Of a DNA stretch of 64,000 bases, positions 46,885 through 55,218 are shown piece after piece. Position 1 is the first letter of the stretch; every line of letters begins with the position of its first letter. The position numbers and the translations under genes were made by a program. This stretch comes from Neorhizobium galegae bv. orientalis str. HAMBI 540 (GTDB taxonomy: Bacteria > Pseudomonadota > Alphaproteobacteria > Rhizobiales > Rhizobiaceae), in contig NZ_HG938353.1 of assembly GCF_000731315.1 (NCBI RefSeq), forward strand, positions 4,030,001 to 4,094,000, read 5' to 3'. The notes under the pieces are model-generated. The model saw only the letters and a list, made by a program, of their open reading frames with translations, was not told the DNA's origin and searched no databases.

Positions 46885-47594
46885 GCGGAAACCTGCTCGA
46901 ACTCTCCGACATCCACGTCTCCTACGGCCGCGCTGAGGTGCTGCACGGCATATCGATGAGCATGAAGCCCGGCAGCATCGTCACCGTGATCGGTGCGAAC
47001 GGCGCCGGCAAGTCGACGCTGCTCAACGCCATCATGGGCATCGTTCCCTCTTCCGGCACGATCGTCTACGACGGTGCGCCAGTGCCGCGCTCGGTAGAGG
47101 GCCGTGTCGCCGCCGGCCTCTGCCTCGTGCCGGAAAAGCGCGAACTCTTCGCCACCATGTCGGTCGAAGACAATATCGAGCTCGGCGGCTTCCTGCGCAA
47201 CGCCTCGGAACGCGCCGAGACGCGCGAAGAGGTCTATGCGCGCTTCCCGCGCCTGGCCGAACGCCGCAAGCAGCTGGCCGGCACGCTGTCCGGCGGCGAG
47301 CGGCAGATGCTGGCGCTTGGCCGCGCCCTGATGAGCCGGCCGCGCCTGCTGCTGCTCGACGAACCGAGCCTGGGCCTCGCGCCGAAGATCGTCATCGACA
47401 TCCTCAACATCGTTTCGGAACTGCGAAAGACCGGCGTCTCTATCCTGCTCGTCGAGCAGAATGCCCGCGCCGCGCTCGAAATCGCCGACGAAGGCTACCT
47501 GGTCGAACTCGGCGAAGTCCGCCTTTCCGGTCCGGCAAGCGAAATGGCGGTCAATCCGGCGCTGATGGAAAGCTATCTCGGCACCCACTCCTGA
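46881..47594 (+). CDS. ABC transporter ATP-binding protein (LivF-like)
   Basis: This 237-residue ATPase has Walker A GANGAGKSTLLNAIMG (about 33-48), signature TLSGGERQMLALGRAL, Walker B LLLLDEPSLGLAP and the H-loop region in the shortened LivF form (LLVEQNARAAL). It pairs with the fused permease-ATPase to make a complete importer with two different ATPase domains. It is the last gene of the transporter operon. Confidence 0.95.
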   Translation: MSGNLLELSDIHVSYGRAEVLHGISMSMKPGSIVTVIGANGAGKSTLLNAIMGIVPSSGTIVYDGAPVPRSVEGRVAAGLCLVPEKRELFATMSVEDNIELGGFLRNASERAETREEVYARFPRLAERRKQLAGTLSGGERQMLALGRALMSRPRLLLLDEPSLGLAPKIVIDILNIVSELRKTGVSILLVEQNARAALEIADEGYLVELGEVRLSGPASEMAVNPALMESYLGTHS

Positions 47595-47621
47595 TGAGGC
47601 AACTCGGCCTGACGCGGTCGA

Positions 47622-49274
47622 TCAATCGAAACTCTCGACGAGCTTCCGGCGGAACTCGTCCATGCGATAGACCGGGGTGGATGGCAGCGGGATCATGCCC
47701 TTCTGCCAATTCCAGCCGTCGAGACGTTTCAGGAGGTCCGGATTGCCGGTGACGATATGCATCGGCGCGTCGCGCGAGGCCCCTTCGCCGGTAACGATCG
47801 ACGCCGGCTGGTGATCGCCGAGCAGGATGAACAGCGTATTCTTCCCGTAGCGCGCCATATAGGAGCCGAGCGTCTCGATCGTGTAGTCGATCGAGGTGAG
47901 ATATTGCGCCCGCACTCGGTTGGGATCGGCCCAGACGACCGAGGGCGGGTCGCCGCTTTCCGCCTGCGCATTAAAGACGGCGCCGTCGCCGATCCGGTCC
48001 CAGTCGACCAACGAGGGAAGCGGCGTCCAGGGTGCGTGGCTGGAGATCAGCGCCATTTCCGCCATGACCGGTTTGTGGCCGGGCTCGTCACGTGCCTGCC
48101 GCTCCAGCCTCTCGAAGGCCTCGAGCGTGAACTGGTCCGGCATCGTCACCCAGTTGAAGGGTTTGCCGCGATAGCCGAGCCCCGCGGCGGCGTGGATGCT
48201 GTCATAACCGAAATAACCGGCCTCCGGCCAGTCGAGGGTGATCGCCGGCATGACCGCCGTGGTGCGCCAGCCGGAGGAACGGAAGAGGTTGTTGAGGCTC
48301 TTCCGCTCGCTGGTGATCATCCGGTCGTAGCGCCCCTGGTTGTTGACCCAGAGACCGGAGAGCAGCGTACCATGGGCGAGCCAGCTGATGCCGCCGACGG
48401 TCGGCGAGGTCAACCAGCCGCTGCGTGCCTGCAGGCCTGCGGCCTCGATCTCGTTCTCCACCGACGTCAGCCGGCTGTTGAGGACCGCCGCGTAACGCGG
48501 ATCTTCGATCGCGCTGCGGCCATAGGATTCGACGAACACCAGCACGACATCGGTACCGGCAAGCGCCGAGAAATGCGGTCCGGCGGGCACCGGATCCTGC
48601 TTCAGTTCGTCCTCGAACCGGGCGAGATCGGCAATCGAATCCTTCACCATCGCGATGCGATTGACAAAATAGGAAGCGGCATCAGCCTCGACGCCGAGGG
48701 CGGGGCGATCGTCATTCTGGACCGCAAGCGCCGCCAAGCCGATTGACAGAACCGCACCGGAGACGAGTGCGGCCTTGCGCCGGACTTCCCCCGAAAGGCG
48801 TCGGAAACCGCCCAGCGACCAATAGAGGACAGCGGCGACAACCAGCCATGCCAGAAGACCTGCACAGATGATCCCGACCGCCTTCGTAAGGCCGACGGAA
48901 CCGCTTAGGAGATTCCAGCCGTCGGTGAGGATCTTGAGGTCGAGATAGGGATTGAACGGTCGTTGGAAAGCGGTGCCGGTGCCTATGTCCGCGAGTTTCA
49001 GGAACAGCATTGCCGCTAGCAGCAGGGTGACCGCAATGCGCAGAAGGGAAAACCCGAGACCTGCCAGCACAGAAGCCAGCAACGCAACTGCGGCCACTTC
49101 CAGCGGAAACCTGACCTCGGAAAAATCGGTGAAATCGGAAGGAAGCGCCAGGATTGCCACAACGATCGCCAGCGCAATCGTGATCCTCAGAAATGGCAGT
49201 CGATTTGCCTTGCGCTGCGCGATATGCCCTATTCTGTCGGTGTCACTCTGGCGAAAGGGCCGAAACTCGTTCAT
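47622..49274 (-). CDS. Membrane-anchored sulfatase/phosphoglycerol-transferase-like enzyme
   Basis: This 550-residue protein has about four to five N-terminal transmembrane helices (about 30-200) followed by an alkaline-phosphatase-superfamily sulfatase domain (about 250-550), as in lipoteichoic acid synthase and phosphoglycerol transferases. The metal/nucleophile region is VVLVFVESYGRSAIEDP, where Ser/Tyr replaces the usual Thr nucleophile position loosely, and a late block reads LFILLGDHQPASIV. It probably modifies an envelope glycan or lipid on the outer face. It is divergent from a flippase-like gene with only 27 bases between starts. The start is at 49274; five extra codons upstream are possible. 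Confidence 0.82.
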   Translation of the reverse strand: MNEFRPFRQSDTDRIGHIAQRKANRLPFLRITIALAIVVAILALPSDFTDFSEVRFPLEVAAVALLASVLAGLGFSLLRIAVTLLLAAMLFLKLADIGTGTAFQRPFNPYLDLKILTDGWNLLSGSVGLTKAVGIICAGLLAWLVVAAVLYWSLGGFRRLSGEVRRKAALVSGAVLSIGLAALAVQNDDRPALGVEADAASYFVNRIAMVKDSIADLARFEDELKQDPVPAGPHFSALAGTDVVLVFVESYGRSAIEDPRYAAVLNSRLTSVENEIEAAGLQARSGWLTSPTVGGISWLAHGTLLSGLWVNNQGRYDRMITSERKSLNNLFRSSGWRTTAVMPAITLDWPEAGYFGYDSIHAAAGLGYRGKPFNWVTMPDQFTLEAFERLERQARDEPGHKPVMAEMALISSHAPWTPLPSLVDWDRIGDGAVFNAQAESGDPPSVVWADPNRVRAQYLTSIDYTIETLGSYMARYGKNTLFILLGDHQPASIVTGEGASRDAPMHIVTGNPDLLKRLDGWNWQKGMIPLPSTPVYRMDEFRRKLVESFD

Positions 49275-49301
49275 GCGTTGTTCCTGCAAAACCTTCGGCC
49301 C

Positions 49302-50228
49302 ATGCGTTTTCTGAAACTTATAGGCTTATCTGCGGCCTTCGCACTTCTCATTGCCGTGATCCTGCGCTTCGATCCGCAGCGGATCGCCACAGGCCTCGCC
49401 TCAGCGGACCCGAGCTACGTGGGCGCCGGGCTTCTTCTGGTGCAGGTGCAGATCGTTCTTTCCGCACTCCGCTGGCGGTTCACGGCAGCGCGGCTGGGCC
49501 AGCACTTGAGCGTTGGGCAAGCGATCGGAGACTATTATCTCGGAACGCTGCTCAACCAGCTTCTGCCAGGGGGCGTCGGCGGCGATGCCGTGCGCGCCGT
49601 CCGCAACCGGACTTATGATGACGGCGGCTGGAAAGTGCCGGCGCAGGCCGTGATCTTCGAGCGGATCGCCGGACAGGGTGTATTTTTTCTCATAGCCACC
49701 GTTGGCGTCATGCTCTGGCCGCTTCTGGGCGGAGCGATGATTCCGGAGGAGCTGCGCCACCTTCTCTCCGGTTTCGCGCTTATCGTCGCCGGGTTGGTAC
49801 TCGTGTGTCTGTTGCTGCTTCGCTTCCCGCCGCGCCGCATCCGACCTCAGCTTGAAAGGCTAAAGTCCACGCTGGCGCAGGTCTTCCTGCAGGACGGAGC
49901 CTGGATAATGCAGACGCTGTTCAGCATCGTCATCGTCGCAAGCTATATCGCGATGTTCATGCTCGCTTCGGCAGCCATCGGCTCGCCTTTGCCGGCACTC
50001 GCAGCGGTCACCGCAATTCCGCTCTGTCTGCTGATGATGCTGATCCCCGCCACGATTGCCGGCTGGGGCGCCAGGGAGGCGGCGGCAGCGGCGCTCTGGC
50101 CGCTCTTCGGTTATCCCGCCTCCGATGGCGTCGCCGCCAGCATCCTCTACGGCATTCTGGCGCTTGTCGGCGCAGCACCCGGCCTGGCATTCATTCTCGT
50201 CGCGCTGCTCAAGAGGCAAAGGCGTTGA
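49302..50228 (+). CDS. Lysylphosphatidylglycerol synthase TM-region family protein
   Basis: This 308-residue integral membrane protein of the UPF0104/LPG-synthase TM family has about eight hydrophobic segments and the conserved block YLGTLLNQLLPGGVGGDAVR. These proteins are flippase-like and are often linked to lipid or polyprenyl-glycan export. It is divergent from the sulfatase-like gene and convergent with FkbM. It lacks the soluble lysyl transferase domain of MprF, so it is probably a translocator rather than a synthase. Confidence 0.85.
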   Translation: MRFLKLIGLSAAFALLIAVILRFDPQRIATGLASADPSYVGAGLLLVQVQIVLSALRWRFTAARLGQHLSVGQAIGDYYLGTLLNQLLPGGVGGDAVRAVRNRTYDDGGWKVPAQAVIFERIAGQGVFFLIATVGVMLWPLLGGAMIPEELRHLLSGFALIVAGLVLVCLLLLRFPPRRIRPQLERLKSTLAQVFLQDGAWIMQTLFSIVIVASYIAMFMLASAAIGSPLPALAAVTAIPLCLLMMLIPATIAGWGAREAAAAALWPLFGYPASDGVAASILYGILALVGAAPGLAFILVALLKRQRR

Positions 50229-50233
50229 AATCG

Positions 50234-50983
50234 TTAAGGCTTCAGCCGCGCATAGATATCGCCGGAAGACGTCTGGCCGGAAAGACCGGCAATCTCTGCC
50301 AGCATCGCGTCGGCGGCAATCCACTCGTGATGGACGAACCGGTGCCGCTCGCCCTCGACGCGGTTGAAACGATAGGGGCCGAGTTTCCCCAGATACCCGA
50401 CGGCCTCTTCGGCGATTTCCATTGTCGCTGGAATATATTCGAAGGCGATCAGCGGGATGGGTTGATGCAGTCCGGCGATGATATCCGCTTCCGCGCCCTC
50501 CACATCGATCTTGCAGAAGGCTGGCAGCCCGTATTCTTCGATCAGCGCATCGAGCGTCGTCATCTCCACACGTTCGACCCTATCCCAGGTGACGTTGCGA
50601 AAACCGGAGGTCTTCCCGACTTTCGAAATCCAGGACGAGGAGATGCTCGTCACGGTCGGGTGGCGGCTGGAAATATGCAGATCGACTTTGCCCGGTTCCT
50701 TGCCGACTGCCTTGCGCAACAGCGTCAATTCTTCGCCGGCAAAGGATCTGGCGATGAAGTCCGCAAAAACCGGCTGCGGCTCCAGCGCGACGATCTGGGC
50801 GCCGAGCGACAGGAGCGTGCGACTGCGGCTGCCGGCATGGGCGCCGATATCGAACACCAGATCGCCCTTGCGGATCAGGTCCGCATAAAACCGCTTTAGC
50901 GAGGAACGCCGCCAAGGCTGGCCGTAATAGATCAGCAGCGAGCGCGTGAGGCCAAGGAAAGCGGAAAAATCAGGTCGCGGCAT
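50234..50983 (-). CDS. FkbM family methyltransferase
   Basis: This 249-residue protein has a SAM-binding motif VFDIGAHAGSRSRTLLSLGA (about 47-66) and the FkbM C-terminal block PAFCKIDVEGAEADIIAGL. FkbM enzymes O-methylate sugars or other secondary metabolites. The start at 50983 overlaps the end of the upstream CDP-alcohol phosphatidyltransferase gene by 14 bases, suggesting a shared message and pathway. The acceptor is unknown. Confidence 0.9.
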   Translation of the reverse strand: MPRPDFSAFLGLTRSLLIYYGQPWRRSSLKRFYADLIRKGDLVFDIGAHAGSRSRTLLSLGAQIVALEPQPVFADFIARSFAGEELTLLRKAVGKEPGKVDLHISSRHPTVTSISSSWISKVGKTSGFRNVTWDRVERVEMTTLDALIEEYGLPAFCKIDVEGAEADIIAGLHQPIPLIAFEYIPATMEIAEEAVGYLGKLGPYRFNRVEGERHRFVHHEWIAADAMLAEIAGLSGQTSSGDIYARLKP

Positions 50984-51764
50984 GGTGGTTCTTGCTTGCA
51001 CTCACCAGGAAGATCACGTCGACGGCGAAGGAATAGGTGAGCGAGGCAAGAGCCCCGGTCGCAAGCAGTGTGGAGACCGGCATCGTAATGACCGGCAACG
51101 ACATCAGACAGAGCGCCACGCCCTGCACGACGCAGATCGCCTTGCGGCGCATCGAATGAGGCAGTTCGCCCTTGAGCGCCGGAAACACCGCCTGCGCCCC
51201 GACATAGGCATAACGCATCAGGCCGATCAGCAGAACCCAAAGTCCCGCCTTGCCAAGCAGCACGGCCGCGAGCGAGAGAAAAAAGATCAGCAGAGCATCC
51301 ACTTCCATGTCGAAACGGGCGCCGAATTGCGAGGCCGTGCCGGTCTGGCGGGCGAGAAAACCGTCGACGCCATCCAGCGCCAGCGCGAAGGCAACCAGGA
51401 AGCCGAGCAGCCACAGCGCGCTCTGGTCGAGGTCCACGCCGAATTGCGGCGATGCCAGCACCATCCCGCCCAATACTGCTGTGAGCGCGGCGCGGATCGT
51501 CGTTACGATATTGGCAACGCCGAAACGGCCATGGCTGTGCGCGTGAAGATTGCCGAGCGCGATGGCGGAAATCACTGCATATATGATGAAGGCGCAGCCG
51601 GCAGCCGCTGTATCGATGCCGAGCCAGTCGCCAAGGAAATGCATTGCCGCAACGAGCGCGGCAGCGACGGTCATGGTCACCGCATAGGCATCGAGTGAGA
51701 GCAACCGATGAGCCCTGCGTGCCGCCTGGCGATCCAGCGACTCGGCATTCATCCAGTCAGCCAT
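50970..51764 (-). CDS. CDP-alcohol phosphatidyltransferase family protein
   Basis: This 264-residue membrane protein has five to six transmembrane helices and the intact CDP-alcohol phosphotransferase motif DG-x2-AR-x8-G-x3-D-x3-D, seen in the stretch beginning DGFLARQTG and ending RFDMEVD. It links an alcohol or inositol-like group to a CDP-activated lipid. It is not PgsA or PssA by sequence feel and lies in a cluster with a pterin-synthase-like protein, glycosyltransferase and methyltransferases. The start could be 51764 (MADWMNAES) or 51803 (MFHIIPGAR); the former is preferred for domain fit. Confidence 0.88.
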   Translation of the reverse strand: MADWMNAESLDRQAARRAHRLLSLDAYAVTMTVAAALVAAMHFLGDWLGIDTAAAGCAFIIYAVISAIALGNLHAHSHGRFGVANIVTTIRAALTAVLGGMVLASPQFGVDLDQSALWLLGFLVAFALALDGVDGFLARQTGTASQFGARFDMEVDALLIFFLSLAAVLLGKAGLWVLLIGLMRYAYVGAQAVFPALKGELPHSMRRKAICVVQGVALCLMSLPVITMPVSTLLATGALASLTYSFAVDVIFLVSASKNHHAAT

Positions 51765-51983
51765 CGGACATGCCTTCCTCGCCCCAGGGATGATATGAAA
51801 CATTCATGACGCCCTCCTCACAGGAACTACATGGAGAAGAATACGGAGCGCAGCAAAGGCCGGATCCGCAAAACCGGTGTCAAATAAACGTGATAGCGAT
51901 GTCGCCCTCTCGCACAACGACTCCCTTGCCGTCATCGTTGAAGCCTCTAGGTCTGGATTGTTGTGGCGTGAAAGGTGTGATGC

Positions 51984-52985
51984 GTGACAAGGCGTGAGAC
52001 AGCCCCCAATGCGGCAACGCAAAAGGACGGAAGAGCCCTCTGGATCGAAGAGACGGGCTGTTGCGCGCTTCGGCGGGAGAAATTGCCGGCGGAGTGCGAA
52101 GGCGAGGTTGTCGTCCGCACGCTTTATAGCGGCATCAGCCGCGGCACCGAATCCCTGGTCTTCGCCGGACAGGTGCCGGAAAGCGAATACGAGCGCATGC
52201 GCGCGCCGCATCAGGCAGGCCGGTTCCCCTTTCCGGTAAAATACGGCTATGCCGCCGTCGGCATTGCCGAGGAAGGGCCGGAACGTCTCGTCGGCAGAAC
52301 TATCTTCTGCCTGCATCCCCATCAGGACCGTTTTCGGGTGCCCGTTTCGGCTATTCACCCGCTTGCCGACGGATTACCCCCCTGCCGCGCCGTGCTGGCT
52401 GCCAATATGGAAACCGCGCTCAATATCACCTGGGACGCAGGCATTCAGCCGGGCGACCGCGTGGCCGTTTTCGGCGCCGGCGTCGTCGGGCTTCTTGTCG
52501 CCTACCTTGCCTCCCGGATCATCGGCACTGAAGTGGTGATCTCCGATATCGAGCCGGAGCGCGCCGGAACTGCCGGGGCTCTCGGCCTTCGATTTTCGTC
52601 TGCCAATGATGTGCCCCATGATTGCGACGTGCTGGTCAATGCTTCCGCTTCGGCCGACGCTCTGGCAACGGCGCTCGATCATGCCGGGTTCGAAGCCCGG
52701 ATTATCGAAGCGAGCTGGTATGGAGAAAAGCACGTGGAGATCCCGCTTGGACATGCTTTTCATGCCAAGCGCCTGTCCATCGTCAGCTCGCAGGTGGCCT
52801 CCCTGCCGCCGGGGCGACGCGCCCGCTGGGACACGAGGCGCCGCATGGGCAAGGCACTCCAGCTTCTCGGCGACGACCGGCTCGACCATCTGATTTCGGG
52901 GGAAACACCGTTCGAAACCATTGCCGCCGATTATGCCGAGATTATCGGTTCGGCCGCCACGCTCTGCCATCGCATCAGGTATTGA
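51984..52985 (+). CDS. MDR-family (zinc-binding alcohol dehydrogenase-like) dehydrogenase
   Basis: This 333-residue medium-chain dehydrogenase has a GroES-like N-terminal half (TLYSGISRGTESLVFAGQ) and a Rossmann half with AVFGAGVVGLLVAYLASRI (about 167-185). The GISRGTESL style is that of the BchC-like branch, which lacks the classical structural zinc cysteines. It uses a GTG start at 51984. It begins the plus-strand run MDR-PTPS-glycosyltransferase-methyltransferase, with 12 bases before the PTPS-like gene. It probably reduces a carbonyl of the pathway intermediate. Confidence 0.85.
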   Translation: MTRRETAPNAATQKDGRALWIEETGCCALRREKLPAECEGEVVVRTLYSGISRGTESLVFAGQVPESEYERMRAPHQAGRFPFPVKYGYAAVGIAEEGPERLVGRTIFCLHPHQDRFRVPVSAIHPLADGLPPCRAVLAANMETALNITWDAGIQPGDRVAVFGAGVVGLLVAYLASRIIGTEVVISDIEPERAGTAGALGLRFSSANDVPHDCDVLVNASASADALATALDHAGFEARIIEASWYGEKHVEIPLGHAFHAKRLSIVSSQVASLPPGRRARWDTRRRMGKALQLLGDDRLDHLISGETPFETIAADYAEIIGSAATLCHRIRY

Positions 52986-52997
52986 AGGAAATCCCAC

Positions 52998-53396
52998 ATG
53001 TTCGCCGTTGAAGTCCGTGATCACATCATGATCGCGCATAGTCTTCCCCGCCCGGTTTTCGGTCCCGCCCAAGGCATGCATGGGGCAACCTTCATGGTCG
53101 ACGCCGCCTTCTTCACCAGCGATCTGGACGAAAACGGGCTTGCGGTGGATATCGGGCTTGCCACCGACTTGCTGAAGGAAGTGCTGGCGCCGCTCAACTA
53201 TCAGAACCTCGACACGCTGGAGATTTTCGCCGGCAAGGTGACGACGACGGAATTCCTCGCCAAATACATCTTCGACCGCATCGCCGATGCCATCCGGAAC
53301 GGCCGGCTCGGTGATGGTGGTGCGCGCATCCGCAAACTGCGGGTCATGCTGCACGAATCACACACCGCCCGCGGCTGGTTCGAGGCCGAGCTGTGA
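52998..53396 (+). CDS. 6-pyruvoyltetrahydropterin synthase-like protein lacking the catalytic triad
   Basis: This 132-residue protein has the T-fold layout of PTPS/QueD. By eye, zinc ligands His14 and His28 are kept but the third is Ala30 (HGA instead of HGH). The catalytic Cys position (four before HGH) is Ala24, and the LDH segment of the Asp-His pair reads LNY (Asn67, Tyr68). The pterin-anchoring Glu in MLHES is kept. It could still bind a pterin or purine-like ligand but should not carry out the standard PTPS or QueD reaction. It overlaps the glycosyltransferase gene by four bases. Confidence 0.8.
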   Translation: MFAVEVRDHIMIAHSLPRPVFGPAQGMHGATFMVDAAFFTSDLDENGLAVDIGLATDLLKEVLAPLNYQNLDTLEIFAGKVTTTEFLAKYIFDRIADAIRNGRLGDGGARIRKLRVMLHESHTARGWFEAEL

Positions 53397-54436
53397 GCCG
53401 CGATCTCGTCTTTGCCTATCCCGGCGACCTCGAAACCCGCACCGGCGGTTACGGCTATGATCGGCGTGTCGTCGCGGCCCTTGCCGATCTCGGCTGGAAT
53501 GTCGAACTGATCTCCCTCGGCGACGGCTTTCCGAATCCGAACGCGAAACAGCTCGATGATGCCGGGCGGATGCTCTCCGGCCTTGCCGATGACAGCCTCG
53601 TGCTGATCGACGGCCTGGCCTTCGGCGTGATGGGCGAATGGGCCGGGCGCGAGGCGAAACGCTTGAAGATCATGGCGCTCGTGCATCACCCACTGGCCCT
53701 GGAGACAGGGCTCGATGGCGAACGACAACAAGCTTTAGCCGCCCGCGAAAAGGCTGCGCTCGCGCAGACCCGCGGCGTTATCGTCACCTCGCATATGACG
53801 GCCACCGAACTCGCCGCCAATTACGCCGTCCCGGCAGAAAGGATCGTGGTCGCCATTCCCGGCATGGATCCCGCACTGCTGGCCGCTGGTGGCGGCGACC
53901 CGCCTCTGATCCTCAGCATCGGCACGCTGACCCGCCGCAAAGGCCACGACATACTGATTTCTGCGCTCGAAAGGCTGCGCGATCTGCCGTGGACCTGCCG
54001 CATCGTCGGCAGCAAGATGCTCGATCCCGGCGTCGCTGCAGAACTCGAACGCCAGGTTGCTCAGTCCGGGCTCGGTGACCGCATCGAGCTTGCCGGCCAG
54101 ATCGACGACACCCGTCTGGAATTCGCCAAAGCCGACATCTTTGCGCTGGCAAGCCGTTATGAAGGTTATGGCATGGTGTTTGCCGAGGCGCTCGCCCAAG
54201 GCCTGCCGATCGTCGGCTGCGCGGCAGGGGCCGTGCCGGATGTCGTGCCGGAAGGCGCTGGCTTTCTCGTGCCACCGGGCGATCCGGACGCTTTTGCCGC
54301 CGCTCTGCGACGGTTGCTGGAGGAGCCCGAAACCCGCATTTCGATGGCCGATGCCGCCGCAATCGCCGGTGCCAGGCTTCCGTCCTGGCGGGACACAGCC
54401 GTCATCATCTCCGATTTTATGGAAAGAGCGTCATGA
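53393..54436 (+). CDS. Glycosyltransferase family 4 protein
   Basis: This 347-residue GT-B glycosyltransferase has the acceptor-domain start LVFAYPGDLETRTGGYGYD and the donor-domain blocks LSIGTLTRRKGHDILISAL and the EX7E motif region SRYEGYGMVFAEALAQGLPI. It uses a GTG start coupled to the PTPS-like gene and is coupled again to the methyltransferase. This order suggests a glycosylated, methylated product, perhaps pterin-like. No membrane anchor is visible. Confidence 0.9.
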   Translation: MSRDLVFAYPGDLETRTGGYGYDRRVVAALADLGWNVELISLGDGFPNPNAKQLDDAGRMLSGLADDSLVLIDGLAFGVMGEWAGREAKRLKIMALVHHPLALETGLDGERQQALAAREKAALAQTRGVIVTSHMTATELAANYAVPAERIVVAIPGMDPALLAAGGGDPPLILSIGTLTRRKGHDILISALERLRDLPWTCRIVGSKMLDPGVAAELERQVAQSGLGDRIELAGQIDDTRLEFAKADIFALASRYEGYGMVFAEALAQGLPIVGCAAGAVPDVVPEGAGFLVPPGDPDAFAAALRRLLEEPETRISMADAAAIAGARLPSWRDTAVIISDFMERAS

Positions 54437-55218
54437 GCGGCTTCGACAGGGATTGGCTGGCGCTACGCGAACCCGTGGACGGCCGCGCACGGGACGCGGA
54501 CTTGCTGGCAGCGGCGATCCAATCCCTCCAAAGCGTCTCTCCCTCGACGATACTCGATATCGGCTGCGGCACCGGTTCGACCTTTCGCGCGCTTTCGCCA
54601 AAACTTCAAAAACCGGCGCGGTTTCGGCTTTTCGACGACGATCAGCGGCTTCTGGACGAAGCCCATCGCTTGCATGGCGAGGCCGTCGAGATTATTCGGG
54701 GCGACCTCAACGAGATCGAAGCTCTGTCGCTCGCCGATGTCGGCCTCGTGACCGCCTCCGCTCTCTTCGACCTCTGTTCCGAGCAGTTCATTCGCCGTTT
54801 CGTCGCCCACATTTCGCAGAGAGGCGCCAGCCTCTATGCGGCGCTCAACTATGACGGCCGGATGCGCTGGTCGAAACCGCATCCGCTCGACGAGACTGTG
54901 CTTGCGCACTTCAACGCACACCAGTTGAGCGACAAGGGTTTTGGACTTTCGCTTGGGCCCCGGGCGTGGGCGACGCTGGCCGATTGTCTCGGGGAGAGCG
55001 GCTACACGGTGACGACGGCTGAAAGCCCATGGGTGATGACCGTAAGCGATCGCGACCTGCAGCGTCTTTTCCTCGACGGTATGGTGCGTGCAGTCTATGA
55101 ATATGGCCAGCTCGACGAGAGCGAACTCCGCGACTGGGCCGATTTCCGGCGGAAAATGGTCGATCGCGAGGGCAGCCTATGCCAGGTCGGCCATCAGGAC
55201 ATCCTCGCGATCCGCTGA
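54433..55218 (+). CDS. Class I SAM-dependent methyltransferase
   Basis: This 261-residue protein has motif I ILDIGCGTGSTFRALSP (about 37-53), an acidic motif II region (FRLFDDDQRLLDEAHRL) and the post-motif TASALFDLCSEQFIRRFV. It overlaps the glycosyltransferase gene by four bases at its start and the convergent RibD-like gene by 42 bases at its end. The substrate is unknown; coupling to the glycosyltransferase suggests that it modifies the same product. Confidence 0.87.
   Translation: MSGFDRDWLALREPVDGRARDADLLAAAIQSLQSVSPSTILDIGCGTGSTFRALSPKLQKPARFRLFDDDQRLLDEAHRLHGEAVEIIRGDLNEIEALSLADVGLVTASALFDLCSEQFIRRFVAHISQRGASLYAALNYDGRMRWSKPHPLDETVLAHFNAHQLSDKGFGLSLGPRAWATLADCLGESGYTVTTAESPWVMTVSDRDLQRLFLDGMVRAVYEYGQLDESELRDWADFRRKMVDREGSLCQVGHQDILAIR

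Noticed and set aside
51804..52358. Minus-strand frame of 184 codons between CDP-alcohol transferase and MDR dehydrogenase
   Set aside because: Most of it lies antisense to the MDR dehydrogenase gene and its translation has no protein-like domain.
52998..53396. Canonical QueD (queuosine) or 6-pyruvoyltetrahydropterin synthase
   Set aside because: Catalytic Cys, Asp and His are all replaced and no queC/queE genes are nearby.
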